A stretch of DNA of 16,031 nt from Methanobrevibacter sp. (GCF_015062985.1 NZ_SUTI01000024.1:1-16031); one strand, 5' to 3'; positions 7,002-15,470 are shown, counted from the first letter of the stretch. Translations and numbers: made by a program. The notes: generated from the letters alone by a model not told the origin.

Positions 7002-10000
7002 TTTTTCACTTTCACTATAACTTTCTTGGTAATTTTACCATATGTTGCAGTATAAGTTACTTTTTTGCCCTTTTTAAGTTTTTTAAGAACAGATTTTTTA
7101 ACAGTAATCTTAGCAATACCTTTAGCATTGGTTTTAGACTTGTAGGTTTTCTTGTTGAATTTGAATTTAATCCATTTTCCTTTAACCGCTTTACCATTGA
7201 TTTTCAAGGTTGCCTGAATAGTTAATTTTTTAGCAGATCTTTTAACAGTAACTTTTTTAAGTGTTAATGTTGTTTTGGTAACTGGTTTTGCAGGAGTTGT
7301 TTGTTTGTTAACGGTTAATAATCCAGATTTTGAGAATGATGAATATTTATCGTCTCCAGAATATGTAATTGTATATGGATAGTTACCATTTGCAAGTTCT
7401 GATATTTTTACATTAGCTATACCTCTGACTACATCACAAGTATGCACAACATTATTAATTGTTAAAATTATTGTTCCATTTGCATCTTCGGGCAACTTAA
7501 TCATCATTGTTTTATCAATTGATGGATTAAATTCTTGTGGAACAATAATATTGCTTAACATTGTTTTAATAGTAATATTGCCAGTTTTAGTGAATGAACC
7601 ATAATTGTTGTCGCCACCGTACGAAATAACATAACCATAAGTACCACTACCCAATTCTGAAATATCAAATTCTACAGCACCCTTTAATATTGTCGAATTG
7701 TAAGTTTTACTGTTAATTTCTATTGTTACAGTTCCTTTTGCATCAATTGGTAAATTAAACAATAATGGTTCTTTATTTATAATGCATTCCGGAGGTTCAA
7801 TATTAGTTATTTTTTTTAAAACATTAATTGTTTTAAAAGCAGAGTTATATGCATCATTTCCATCAAAAGAAATAGTCATAGTATTGAAATTAATTGTTTT
7901 AGGAAGTCTAAATTTAATACTATTCTCAACAATATGACATTTAATCAAATTAGTTCCCATATAAACATTAACTTCATCGATTACAGCATTTGAGTTAAGG
8001 TCTGTTAAAGCTTTTAGTTCCAAATTAATTTCATCATCAGGAACAACATTAATGCAATCATTAGTTATAAGAAATACATCTTGTTTAAAAGAAATGTCAA
8101 ACGAAAATGAAATACTAAAATACTTTTCATCACCATCATAAATAAAGTCAGCTGTATAAATTCCAGGTTTATCCGGCGAATGAACATCAACTGATATAAT
8201 ACTGTTATTAATACATAAATCATATTCTTCATTATTTACTTTTAATATTGCGTTACCAGTTGGATATTTTCCTAAAACATTAGAAACATTGATTGTTATA
8301 GGAATTGGTTGATTGAATTTACCTACATAATTATTAAATGAAAATGATGGCAATTCTCTAACTAATTTTAATGTAAAATTATTTTCATAATAATTAAAAG
8401 CTGATTTAATACCCGGATATATAAATTTTACATTTTTGTATCCTTCTGTCTTAAAAGGATTTTTAAAGAACACCGTATTATTTCTAATTGAATAAGAATT
8501 AATTATTCCATTTTCTGTTTCTAGTTTAAAAGCAAATGAAAGACCAGTAGCACTAAAATTATTTCCATTAACAAAATTAAATTGAATTATATCATCACTT
8601 AAATTAACAGCAGCATTATTAAATGGCTCGAAAATAGGCTCAATCTCATGAATATTACAATTAATTCTTATTGATCCAACATTGAATGAATCAGAACTAA
8701 TGATTGAAATATATGAACTTCTTTTATAAGGAGTATAAATAAAAGTAAATACTCCATGTCCATCAGATCCAATTAATTTCACATCTTCATGTAAACAACG
8801 TACAGTTGGCCTATGCTCGGATACAGGAATTTTTTCATAATCTTTAATAGTGACATTAAATGTAATATTATCATGAAAATCAACATCAAGTATCTCAGGA
8901 GCAATTAATTCAACATTACGACGGTTTTTTACAAATTTTATGACTTTACTAATTTTTTGCCCATTAAGATAATAATAAATTGTTTCAGTATGTGCGGCTG
9001 CATTTATGTTCCAGTTAAACTTAACACTACCATTAGTAAGAGGTAACTTTACATCATTATAACCTAACTCTCCCTCATTATAATACATTTTTTTTACGTT
9101 ATCATACACTCTTATTTCTGGATTTAATAACTCACCATAAGTCCAATTATTAATCACAATAAAATCAATATTACTTTCATTAAGTATTTCAACATTACTT
9201 TGAGATGGAGCATAAATTATCTTTTGTGAAGATATCGGAAATTTAATAATACAATTAAAAGCACACAAATCGGCATTTCCTTGCTTATATACGAATTTAT
9301 AACTACCTTGAATATCTTTAGGTAATACCACATGGGCAATACTATTATTAACAGCAAAACAGTATTCATTATATTCAATAGTTACAGCAATATAACCCTC
9401 ATTGACAATTTGTGGTTCTTTTTCTCGATAACGATCCCATGGGTCAGTAAACACTTGTTTTGGATTGACAAATTTAGTGACATTAATATCAAATTCGATA
9501 TTTGTATTTAAATTATTATTAATAGTATCATTAACATAGGATACTCCAAATGCTGTTTTATAAGTATCAATTACATTCAAACCAAATGTTTTATAGGTTA
9601 TATAATTATTAACGAGTTCATGACATGAGGATTCCATACCATAAACAACAGAAATAAAATAATTTCCTGATTCACTAGGCATATCTACTTTAAAAGAACT
9701 GATGCGCCCACCCATTGCATAAGGATGAATAGCAAAAACATCAGATACAGATATTTGAGAATTAGAGGAATCTTTAAGAATAACGCCCACATAACCTGTA
9801 GATGCACCTACAATATAAACATCCAATGCAATTTTAGAATCTGCTAAAGCATATATAACATCATTATCATCAAAGTCATTGACATATACTGAAACTATTG
9901 ATTCTATTGAAGTGATATAAAAATAAGTTGAAGAAGAAGCAACTTGATTTGTGTTAGCACTATTAAATTGAATTTTGTATCTATTTTTTCCTTTTAATTG

Positions 10001-10786
10001 CAAATCAATATTCACATAGGTTACACCAGAATCTAAACTAGCAAAACCCACTTGATTACCCATAGAATCTGTAATAACCACTCCTCCCCTAGCATAATTA
10101 CCATTTGAATCTAAAACAGAAATTGGTATTGAAATAGTGGAATATTGTCTTCCATCACCAACCAAAGGATATTGATTATTTTCAAAATCGTAGTCGTCAA
10201 CTATGATTGTTGAACTTTTTGCTGGAGGATACGAAATTTTTTTATAATACCAAGTGTCACCAGCTCCTTCAGTTAGAAGATATATATTTCCATCTAACTT
10301 AAATGTCCCAGGCAATAAATAATCTTCAGCATAACAATTAGGATAATAATTACCATCAGAATGTTTAGTGAAATATCTTTGATAGTTCATTTGCCCATCT
10401 TTTAAAACAAAACCTGTTGAAGATTGAGCTACATATATCGGAATATTTGTACCAATGCCTTTTGTAGTTGCATCTGCTACATATTGCCAATCATAATTAT
10501 CAGCCAATACCTCCTCATCGGCATTGCTAGACAAAATATTATTGTTAGAATATGTTTGTACATGTTGATTTGAAGTAATGTTTTCTGTTTCAGTGTTACT
10601 AACATTAGTATTATCATAACCCTCAGATATATCGAAAGCATCAGTATTACAGTCTTCAGATATTAATTCATTATTTTGCTCTTCATTTGCCACCAAAGTT
10701 TCATTAACATCACTAGCACATACACTAACAATACTGAACAGGCAAATAATCAAACAAATGAATATTAACCCCTTTTTGTATTTCAT
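6998..10786 (-). CDS. Adhesin-like surface protein with Ig-like modules and lysine-rich C-terminus
   Basis: This gene encodes 1262 residues. A signal peptide (MKYKKGLIFICLIICLFSIVSVCA) leads to an acidic, probably disordered stretch up to about residue 90. A long series of beta-rich segments follows, with many N-X-S/T sites that could be glycosylated. The last two modules before the C-terminus (about residues 990-1155) are clear Ig-like repeats with the pattern LP.DA.GT, then G.YPYTITYSGD.KYSSF. The final 95 residues are strongly basic, with KKSVLKKLKKGKK and KKVIVKVKK. This lysine-rich tail recurs in methanobrevibacterial adhesin-like proteins and is thought to hold them to the pseudomurein wall. 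There is no C-terminal membrane anchor. The ATG at 10786 is preferred over that at 10792 because AGGAGC is then eight bases upstream. The likely role is attachment to other cells or particles; the ligand cannot be told from sequence. Confidence 0.8.
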   Translation of the reverse strand: MKYKKGLIFICLIICLFSIVSVCASDVNETLVANEEQNNELISEDCNTDAFDISEGYDNTNVSNTETENITSNQHVQTYSNNNILSSNADEEVLADNYDWQYVADATTKGIGTNIPIYVAQSSTGFVLKDGQMNYQRYFTKHSDGNYYPNCYAEDYLLPGTFKLDGNIYLLTEGAGDTWYYKKISYPPAKSSTIIVDDYDFENNQYPLVGDGRQYSTISIPISVLDSNGNYARGGVVITDSMGNQVGFASLDSGVTYVNIDLQLKGKNRYKIQFNSANTNQVASSSTYFYITSIESIVSVYVNDFDDNDVIYALADSKIALDVYIVGASTGYVGVILKDSSNSQISVSDVFAIHPYAMGGRISSFKVDMPSESGNYFISVVYGMESSCHELVNNYITYKTFGLNVIDTYKTAFGVSYVNDTINNNLNTNIEFDINVTKFVNPKQVFTDPWDRYREKEPQIVNEGYIAVTIEYNEYCFAVNNSIAHVVLPKDIQGSYKFVYKQGNADLCAFNCIIKFPISSQKIIYAPSQSNVEILNESNIDFIVINNWTYGELLNPEIRVYDNVKKMYYNEGELGYNDVKLPLTNGSVKFNWNINAAAHTETIYYYLNGQKISKVIKFVKNRRNVELIAPEILDVDFHDNITFNVTIKDYEKIPVSEHRPTVRCLHEDVKLIGSDGHGVFTFIYTPYKRSSYISIISSDSFNVGSIRINCNIHEIEPIFEPFNNAAVNLSDDIIQFNFVNGNNFSATGLSFAFKLETENGIINSYSIRNNTVFFKNPFKTEGYKNVKFIYPGIKSAFNYYENNFTLKLVRELPSFSFNNYVGKFNQPIPITINVSNVLGKYPTGNAILKVNNEEYDLCINNSIISVDVHSPDKPGIYTADFIYDGDEKYFSISFSFDISFKQDVFLITNDCINVVPDDEINLELKALTDLNSNAVIDEVNVYMGTNLIKCHIVENSIKFRLPKTINFNTMTISFDGNDAYNSAFKTINVLKKITNIEPPECIINKEPLLFNLPIDAKGTVTIEINSKTYNSTILKGAVEFDISELGSGTYGYVISYGGDNNYGSFTKTGNITIKTMLSNIIVPQEFNPSIDKTMMIKLPEDANGTIILTINNVVHTCDVVRGIANVKISELANGNYPYTITYSGDDKYSSFSKSGLLTVNKQTTPAKPVTKTTLTLKKVTVKRSAKKLTIQATLKINGKAVKGKWIKFKFNKKTYKSKTNAKGIAKITVKKSVLKKLKKGKKVTYTATYGKITKKVIVKVKK
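7300..7815 (-). repeat. Two tandem Ig-like modules of the first adhesin
   Basis: Two units of about 85 codons lie side by side just before the lysine-rich end. Each has LPIDAKGTV or LPEDANGTI, a short NSKTY or NNVVHT turn, then SELGSGTYGYVISYGGD or SELANGNYPYTITYSGD. The same module occurs twice in the neighbouring adhesin, at about 11416-11650 and 11956-12207, so four diverged copies lie within 5 kb. Confidence 0.65.
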
Positions 10787-10793
10787 GATCATT

Positions 10794-10848
10794 GCTCCTA
10801 ATTTTTTATTAATTGATATATATTATGTTTAAATTGTTATATAATATT
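10794..10848 (-). promoter_or_regulatory. Promoter and ribosome site of the first adhesin
   Basis: On the minus strand, a TATA-like string lies at about 10838-10846 (ATTATATAA) and another at 10816-10826 (AATATATATCA). The ribosome site TAGGAGC is at 10800-10794. The upstream TATA would place transcription start near 10815, leaving a short leader. The downstream one would put the start inside the ribosome site, so the upstream one is more likely. The gap up to 11002 is AT-rich and shows only a 9-base palindrome (ACCACTGGT, 10853-10861) of unknown meaning. Confidence 0.45.
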
Positions 10849-11002
10849 TCCGACCACTGGTAACTATGCGAATAATTAATTTTATGATGCATTATATTAA
10901 CATTAATTAGCAAAAGTAGTTAAAATTTTAAGCATGAATGCAAGCAAACATAACTGGTATAAAAAATGAATATAAACATGATAGTGAATGTATACGAATT
11001 AG

Positions 11003-11038
11003 TAAAAAAAGAAGAAATTGTAGATGTTAAACATCTAC
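11003..11038 (-). terminator. Terminator of the second adhesin, stop codon inside the stem
   Basis: GTAGATGT (11020-11027) pairs perfectly with ACATCTAC (11031-11038) around a 3-base loop. A T-rich run follows on the minus strand. The TAG stop codon (11037-11035) forms part of the stem. The signal isolates this gene from the first adhesin, which then needs its own promoter. Confidence 0.75.
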
Positions 11039-14001
11039 TTTTTGATTTTTGCAGTCTTTTTGGCTAATGCATTACCATAGTTCGCTTGATATTTGACTTT
11101 CTTACCCACTTTGAGCTTCTTGAGAACATTCTTTTTAATGGTTACTTTTGCAATACCTTTCTTATTAGTTTTTGCAGTGTATTTCTTACCATTGAACTTG
11201 AAAGTAATCTTTTTACCACTTAAAGCTTTTTTGCCTTGTTTCAAAGTTGCTTGCAGGATTAGTTTCTTAGCAGATTTTTTGACTTTAACTGCTTTCAAAG
11301 TTATTATTGTTTTAGCCACTGGTTTTGTGGTAGTTGTTGGAGTACTAGATTTTGCTGGAGTAGTTGGAGTGTTAGGATTTGTTGGATTAGTTGGAGTGGC
11401 AATTTCAGAAGGTTTGTTAACACTCAGAATTCCATTTTTACTAAATTGCAAATATTTTGTATCTCCAGAATAAATAATAACATATGGATATGTTCCATTA
11501 TCTAAGTCAGGAACCTTAACATTAGCGATACCATTAATAACATCAAAATTGTAGTTTTTACCACCAATATTTAAAGTAATTGTACCTGCTGCATCACTTG
11601 GCAATTTGATAACGCTTAATCCATTATTATCTAAAGTTGGGATAACAATATCATTTTCATCAATAGGTTTAGGTTCTGGCATTTTTACAATTATTTTGTT
11701 AATTCTTGATTCATCAGTTTGACCATTGTAAGAAATTATTTCATATTCTCCTGGTTGTAATCCTAATTGCAACATTGCTACACCATTCGAGTCTGTTCTA
11801 GCTAATTCAGAAACAGAGCTAACATTTCTAACAAAAAAGCTAACAAATTTATTTGATAATGGTGAACCATCAGCATAATAAAATGTAGCGATGAAATCAT
11901 ATTCATCACCATATGTTATATTCATATCATATGCCACAATACTTTTACAAATTTTTTCAATTTTTAGATTTCCTGTACTAACAACTGAAGAATATTTCCT
12001 ATCACCAGAATAAGTTATTGTGTATGGGTAATCTCCACTATCTAAATCGGGGATAAAAACTTTTGCAATACCATTAACTACATCAAATGGATAATCTTTA
12101 TCATTAATTGTTAATGTTACTGTACCTGTTGCATCAATTGGTAGTGTAACATTTATAGATCCATCCTCTGAAGGACTATCTAAAGGAGATATATTAACTT
12201 CTGGTTCAATGAAAGTTTTGTTTAATATAAATGTTATATTGGTTGATGTTGAAGGATAAATATTATTGTTTCCATTATATGTTGCTTTTACTGTGTAATT
12301 GCCATTGGTTAATCCAAATAATCTTAAATTAGCTACACCGCGAGTATTAATGGTTTCATTATAATCTGTACCATTAAAAGTGAATGTAACTTTCCCTGTT
12401 GCTATGGGACTTACAACAGCCGTTAACATAACATAATCATCATATTGATTAGCAGTTAAATATGTGGTCGAATTTGATTTTACAATTGTTAGCGTTATAT
12501 TTACTGGATTAACATTATCTACTTTAACAACCTCATTATAATGAATTTGATCCGCAACAATACACGTAGCAGTATAAACTCCAACATTTAAATCGAGAAC
12601 ATTATTAGAACCACTATAACAATTAACTGTACGATAATACACATTGTTTTTATATATTTTTAATACCACTAGCGTACCATTTAATTGGTGATTGTTTAAG
12701 GTTACATTAATTGACAAACCATTATTTGATTTATAAGGCGCCATATAATCAGATACATTTAAAACAGGTTCAATTGTGAACTTATTGTTTTCCAATGTTA
12801 ATGGAGTTCTGTTATAAATATGAAATCCATAATCCCAATAAGCATAATTGTTTTTAAAAATAGAATTCCTAATTGTACCATTAAGAGCCCTATTCCAAAA
12901 TATTGCACCCCCAGAACCATGTTGAATATAATAACCATCATATGTCTCATAAAAGTTATATTTAACAGAATTATTTTCGAAATAACAATCCGAAATAACA
13001 CCATTATCACTTTCATCCCAGTAAATAGCCCCTCCATCTAGAAAATCATAAGCAACTGTATTATTCACAAAGTAAGAATGGTGAACTGTTCCATTATCAC
13101 TGTTAGCCCAATGGATAGCAGCCCCATCCCCACCTGCAATATTATTGGTAAAATTACAATTATAAACAGTCCCATTAGCACTATTGGACCAGCCTATATT
13201 ACTATTGCTGCTATTTACAAAATTACAGTCATGTACTGTTCCATTAGCACTATTGAGCCACCTAATTGTATTGGCATAGTTATCCACAAAATTACAATTA
13301 TGAATAACACCATTATCACTATTTTCCCAACGGATACTATAAAGGTTATTCATAAAATTACAATTGTAAATAGTTCCATTTGTACTTTTAAACCAATGAA
13401 TAAGACCATAATTAGGAGTATTATTCATGAAGTTACAATCACGAATGACTCCGTTAGCACCACCATTCCAATATATAGCATAATCTGAAGAGTTACTTTT
13501 TGAATTGATAAATGTTATATTTTTTATAGTTACATTGTTTGCAGACACCAAAAATATCAAAGATTGTCCTTTGGCATCTATAGTAAAACCATTTCCATTT
13601 ATAGTCATTGGTCTTGGAATAGGTATTCCATTAATATATGCGGAATCTGATTCAACAAATGTATAATTCTTTCTTAAATTTAGCACATCATCATAATTAA
13701 AATCAATTTCATGAGCTAACTCCCTAAATGTTCCGGGAGAGGTTGATAAAATATTTTCTTCATTTGTAGAAAGATGTCCAGCATCAACACTTTGATTCTC
13801 ATTATTTGATTGTATAAAATCTGCTTCCTCATCAACACTAACAACATCATTTATTACATTATCGTATGTACTAACTGCTACATCATTATTTGCATCAATG
13901 GAAACAACATCAGTTACATTATCCATAGCGGATACTGTTGAAACCGCTAACAACATGACAAATAACATTGCTAATGTTAAAATTATCTTCTTGTGTTTAA
14001 T
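11035..14001 (-). CDS. Adhesin-like surface protein: beta-helix, Ig-like modules, lysine-rich C-terminus
   Basis: This gene encodes about 988 residues from a probable ATT start. A signal peptide (KHKKIILTLAMLFVMLLAVSTVSA) is followed by an acidic linker. Residues 80-410 form a right-handed beta-helix of pectate-lyase or NosD type, with at least eight coils of the form NGTVHDCNFVNN. Five Ig-like modules follow at about 420-500, 505-595, 600-682, 685-775 and 780-862. A Pro/Thr linker (PTNPTNPNTPTTP) then leads to a basic tail of about 95 residues similar to that of the first adhesin. The start is decided by GGAGGG at 14013-14008, six bases before ATT at 14001. An in-frame ATG at 14034 lacks a ribosome site and probably lies upstream of the transcription start. 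It would add an odd leader before the signal peptide. The likely role is a secreted, wall-held adhesin or polysaccharide-binding protein. The beta-helix could also be enzymatic, but I see no catalytic residues. Confidence 0.8.
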   Translation of the reverse strand: MKHKKIILTLAMLFVMLLAVSTVSAMDNVTDVVSIDANNDVAVSTYDNVINDVVSVDEEADFIQSNNENQSVDAGHLSTNEENILSTSPGTFRELAHEIDFNYDDVLNLRKNYTFVESDSAYINGIPIPRPMTINGNGFTIDAKGQSLIFLVSANNVTIKNITFINSKSNSSDYAIYWNGGANGVIRDCNFMNNTPNYGLIHWFKSTNGTIYNCNFMNNLYSIRWENSDNGVIHNCNFVDNYANTIRWLNSANGTVHDCNFVNSSNSNIGWSNSANGTVYNCNFTNNIAGGDGAAIHWANSDNGTVHHSYFVNNTVAYDFLDGGAIYWDESDNGVISDCYFENNSVKYNFYETYDGYYIQHGSGGAIFWNRALNGTIRNSIFKNNYAYWDYGFHIYNRTPLTLENNKFTIEPVLNVSDYMAPYKSNNGLSINVTLNNHQLNGTLVVLKIYKNNVYYRTVNCYSGSNNVLDLNVGVYTATCIVADQIHYNEVVKVDNVNPVNITLTIVKSNSTTYLTANQYDDYVMLTAVVSPIATGKVTFTFNGTDYNETINTRGVANLRLFGLTNGNYTVKATYNGNNNIYPSTSTNITFILNKTFIEPEVNISPLDSPSEDGSINVTLPIDATGTVTLTINDKDYPFDVVNGIAKVFIPDLDSGDYPYTITYSGDRKYSSVVSTGNLKIEKICKSIVAYDMNITYGDEYDFIATFYYADGSPLSNKFVSFFVRNVSSVSELARTDSNGVAMLQLGLQPGEYEIISYNGQTDESRINKIIVKMPEPKPIDENDIVIPTLDNNGLSVIKLPSDAAGTITLNIGGKNYNFDVINGIANVKVPDLDNGTYPYVIIYSGDTKYLQFSKNGILSVNKPSEIATPTNPTNPNTPTTPAKSSTPTTTTKPVAKTIITLKAVKVKKSAKKLILQATLKQGKKALSGKKITFKFNGKKYTAKTNKKGIAKVTIKKNVLKKLKVGKKVKYQANYGNALAKKTAKIKK
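11416..12207 (-). repeat. Diverged Ig-like module copies in the second adhesin
   Basis: Units at about 11956-12207 and 11416-11650 share LPIDATGTV or LPSDAAGTI, then NGIAKVFIPDLDSGDYPYTI or NGIANVKVPDLDNGTYPYVI, then YSGD.KY. A different Ig-like segment separates them, so the copies are not strictly tandem. They match the pair in the first adhesin. Confidence 0.6.
12845..13485 (-). repeat. Beta-helix coil repeats, units of about 66-80 bases
   Basis: Eight units encode NG(V/T)(I/V)..(C/S).F.NN followed by I.W..S. The first five are 22-25 codons apart and very alike (DCNF, NCNF, NCNF, DCNF, NCNF). The later three are longer and looser (HSYF, DCYF, NSIF), with extra loops. At DNA level, near-copies of CCATTAGCACTATT or CCATTATCACTATT recur on the plus strand. 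Such arrays can grow or shrink by recombination. Confidence 0.75.
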
Positions 14002-14073
14002 TTTTATCCCTCCTTCTAGTGCGTAAAAGTGCATTCAATGATTATACTATATATATTCGATTTATTTAAGATT
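14002..14073. promoter_or_regulatory. Shared divergent promoter between the second adhesin and its neighbour regulator
   Basis: A single symmetrical TATA element (CTATATATATTCG, 14048-14060) lies between the two genes and can be read in both directions. Towards the right it sits about 22-25 bases before the ATG at 14074, which gives a leaderless regulator mRNA. Towards the left it puts transcription start near 14028, so the adhesin mRNA would contain GGAGGG (14013-14008) but not the ATG at 14034-14032. If this reading is right, the two promoters compete for one TATA box, and anything bound here would act on both genes. Confidence 0.55.
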
Positions 14074-14364
14074 ATGGTTACCCAAAACAAAAATGAATAT
14101 ATGAATGAAGATGTTGTTAAAGACCGTATTGGTTTTGTTAAATTGTCACCATACCGTCTTGAAATATTAAAATACCTTGAAACTGGAATGAAAATGCCAG
14201 TTGAAATAGGCAAACATCTTGATATTAGAACTTCTCATGCCTCCAATGTCCTTCAAGGATTAAGTAAAAATGGACTGGTTGTATGCATAAACCCGCACCG
14301 TAAAAAGGGCAGATTATATGAAAATACAGAATTAGCAAAAGAAGTTCTAAAATATTTTGACTGA
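14074..14364 (+). CDS. Small winged-helix transcription regulator
   Basis: This gene encodes 96 residues forming one winged-helix domain. Helices lie around SPYRLEILKYLE (25-36) and PVEIGKHLD (42-50). The recognition helix is TSHASNVLQGLS (53-64), and the wing is VVCINPHRKKGRLYENT (69-85) with a basic HRKKGR tip. It resembles ArsR- or MarR-like archaeal regulators but has no visible effector domain or metal-binding cysteine pair. The start at 14074 is preferred over the in-frame ATG at 14029, because the TATA element at 14048-14060 puts transcription start at or very near 14074; no Shine-Dalgarno site precedes it, as expected for a leaderless gene. It is divergent to an adhesin across 72 bases and may control it as well as itself. 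A frameshifted paralogue lies at 4006-4291. Confidence 0.8.
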   Translation: MVTQNKNEYMNEDVVKDRIGFVKLSPYRLEILKYLETGMKMPVEIGKHLDIRTSHASNVLQGLSKNGLVVCINPHRKKGRLYENTELAKEVLKYFD

Positions 14365-14389
14365 AAAACTAGTCATGTTTTATTCTTTT
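14358..14389. terminator. Hairpin between two convergent genes
   Basis: TGACT (14358-14362) pairs with AGTCA (14371-14375), and TGTTTTATTCTTTT follows on the plus strand. The regulator's TGA stop (14362-14364) overlaps the left arm. The same hairpin also lies just past the minus-strand gene ending at 14388, so it may serve both genes. The stem is short. Confidence 0.5.
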
Positions 14390-14507
14390 AACCACATATG
14401 ATACAGAATAATACATAGAAGAAAACTAACAGCTGAAATGGCGGAAAAATCCAGCATAAGAACAATACTAGAATTGCACCAATCAGTAATCCACTCCAGA
14501 CGCTCAT
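14388..14507 (-). CDS. 39-residue membrane protein of unknown function
   Basis: The protein begins MSVWSGLLIGAILVLFLC and is hydrophobic almost throughout, with one or two membrane segments (about 6-19 and 22-38) split by a PPFQ turn. The ribosome site AAGGAGGG is seven bases before the ATG at 14507, which rules in this start over longer in-frame options. It begins two bases after the end of the gene upstream, so the two are surely co-transcribed. No family is recognised. It could be a small membrane partner of the operon products. Confidence 0.6.
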   Translation of the reverse strand: MSVWSGLLIGAILVLFLCWIFPPFQLLVFFYVLFCIICG

Positions 14508-14509
14508 AA

Positions 14510-14764
14510 CTAATCCCTCCTTGTTGTAAAATCTTTTATTTCGTATTTGGATCTTGCAAGCAACTCTAAAACTTGGTAGCAAACATCCAAATCAAATGTG
14601 CCATCATAGACTATAATATCTTTAAATTCATACATAGCCAAAACACGTAAAAAACCATTTCCATTTTCTAAATCGTCCACGTTCACATACAATATTGTAT
14701 ATCCTAAATCTATTGCTTCTTCGATTCCATCTACAATGTCCAATGTTATTTTAACTGAATCCAT
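14510..14764 (-). CDS. Acidic 84-residue protein of unknown function
   Basis: This gene encodes MDSVKITLDIVDGIEEAIDL and onward, a soluble, acidic protein with alternating strand- and helix-like segments (YTILYVNVDD, FKDIIVYDGTFD, CYQVLELLARSKYEIKDF). Its start at 14764 is set by GGAG seven to ten bases upstream. It has no signal peptide or metal-binding pattern. It sits 47 bases after the 209-residue gene and two bases before the small membrane protein gene, as the fourth gene of the row. I do not recognise it. Confidence 0.65.
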   Translation of the reverse strand: MDSVKITLDIVDGIEEAIDLGYTILYVNVDDLENGNGFLRVLAMYEFKDIIVYDGTFDLDVCYQVLELLARSKYEIKDFTTRRD

Positions 14765-14789
14765 AATTAACAACTCCAAAAATTAAATA

Positions 14790-14800
14790 TTGGTGATGGT
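14790..14800 (-). repeat. Intergenic motif ACCATCACCAA, copy 1
   Basis: The minus strand reads ACCATCACCAA between the 209-residue gene and the acidic gene, shortly before the latter's ribosome site. An identical 11-base copy lies at 15471-15481, in the same place relative to the next ribosome site. An AT-rich spacer and GGAG follow in both cases. Confidence 0.4.
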
Positions 14801-14811
14801 TAGAGTGGTGT

Positions 14812-15441
14812 TTAATCTATTGGAAAACCTAATTTACGACTGCAAGCCTTCCAGTATTTCTTAGCTTTCTGTTTTCCTCCAGGACAACGAATAACCCATA
14901 TCTCATGGAAGGAAATATTAGTCGCATCTGGATTAAACACAACCTTTGGCGGCTGTGTAGCCATCTCACCAAAGAAAGTATTCTGATAAAGATTGTCTGC
15001 CAAATTGACAACAAATTCCTCATCAAAGAGATAATGGGTCCTCTCAAAGGTCATAGTAGTTACTGGTTCAGTACTTGAAAGATACTCTTTATAAGCATTG
15101 TTGTAAATCTGATCCCATTTGTCCTGAACTTTCTTCAATTCCTGTCTCCTGACTCGATCATATCTCATACGAAACATCTCGACATCTCTATCAGTGGTGT
15201 ATGGTTGGCGCTGAATATATGACACACATGACTTCCAGCCATCTTCAGGAAGATATCTTACACCATCTTGTTTCTTTCTAGAAATATGACATGCCCTGAG
15301 CACATCCTCGAAGTCCCTGTCCAAATCATATCCTACATTCCTAATTCTTCTATCTGCATTTGATGCTTTTGCATCATTGGCTGCACCGGATAATGCTGCT
15401 GAAGCAATTGCTATTGAAGCTAACGCTAAAAGTAATCCCAT
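14812..15441 (-). CDS. 209-residue protein with hydrophobic N-terminus, unknown function
   Basis: The first 20 residues (MGLLLALASIAIASAALSGA) are hydrophobic with no charge, fitting a membrane anchor or an atypical signal peptide. The rest is charged. There is a helical, possibly coiled stretch at about 84-120 (RDVEMFRMRYDRVRRQELKK and onward). A C-terminal part includes FHEIWVIRCPGG (178-189) and ends with a basic KKYWKACSRKLGF segment. Cysteines are at 51, 72, 186 and 200. The start at 15441 has GGAG eight to eleven bases upstream. It is the largest gene of the right-hand row. No family is recognised, and the N-terminus suggests it acts at the membrane or outside it. Confidence 0.65.
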   Translation of the reverse strand: MGLLLALASIAIASAALSGAANDAKASNADRRIRNVGYDLDRDFEDVLRACHISRKKQDGVRYLPEDGWKSCVSYIQRQPYTTDRDVEMFRMRYDRVRRQELKKVQDKWDQIYNNAYKEYLSSTEPVTTMTFERTHYLFDEEFVVNLADNLYQNTFFGEMATQPPKVVFNPDATNISFHEIWVIRCPGGKQKAKKYWKACSRKLGFPID

Positions 15442-15470
15442 ATTTTCATCTCCTTTATAAATTAATTAAT

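Noticed and set aside
10853..10861. Palindrome ACCACTGGT upstream of the first adhesin as a possible operator
   Set aside because: No second copy is seen at the other adhesin or regulator promoters, and a 9-base palindrome is not significant alone.
11093..11473. 126-codon plus-strand frame opposite the lysine-rich end of the second adhesin
   Set aside because: Antisense of lysine codons gives Phe- and Leu-rich sequence that imitates a membrane protein. There is no start signal.
13078..13488. 136-codon plus-strand frame opposite the beta-helix
   Set aside because: It is the antisense of the coil repeats, which creates a repetitive open frame without start signals.
14016..14213. 65-codon minus-strand frame opposite the winged-helix gene
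   Set aside because: It is a shadow of the regulator and promoter region, without a ribosome site.
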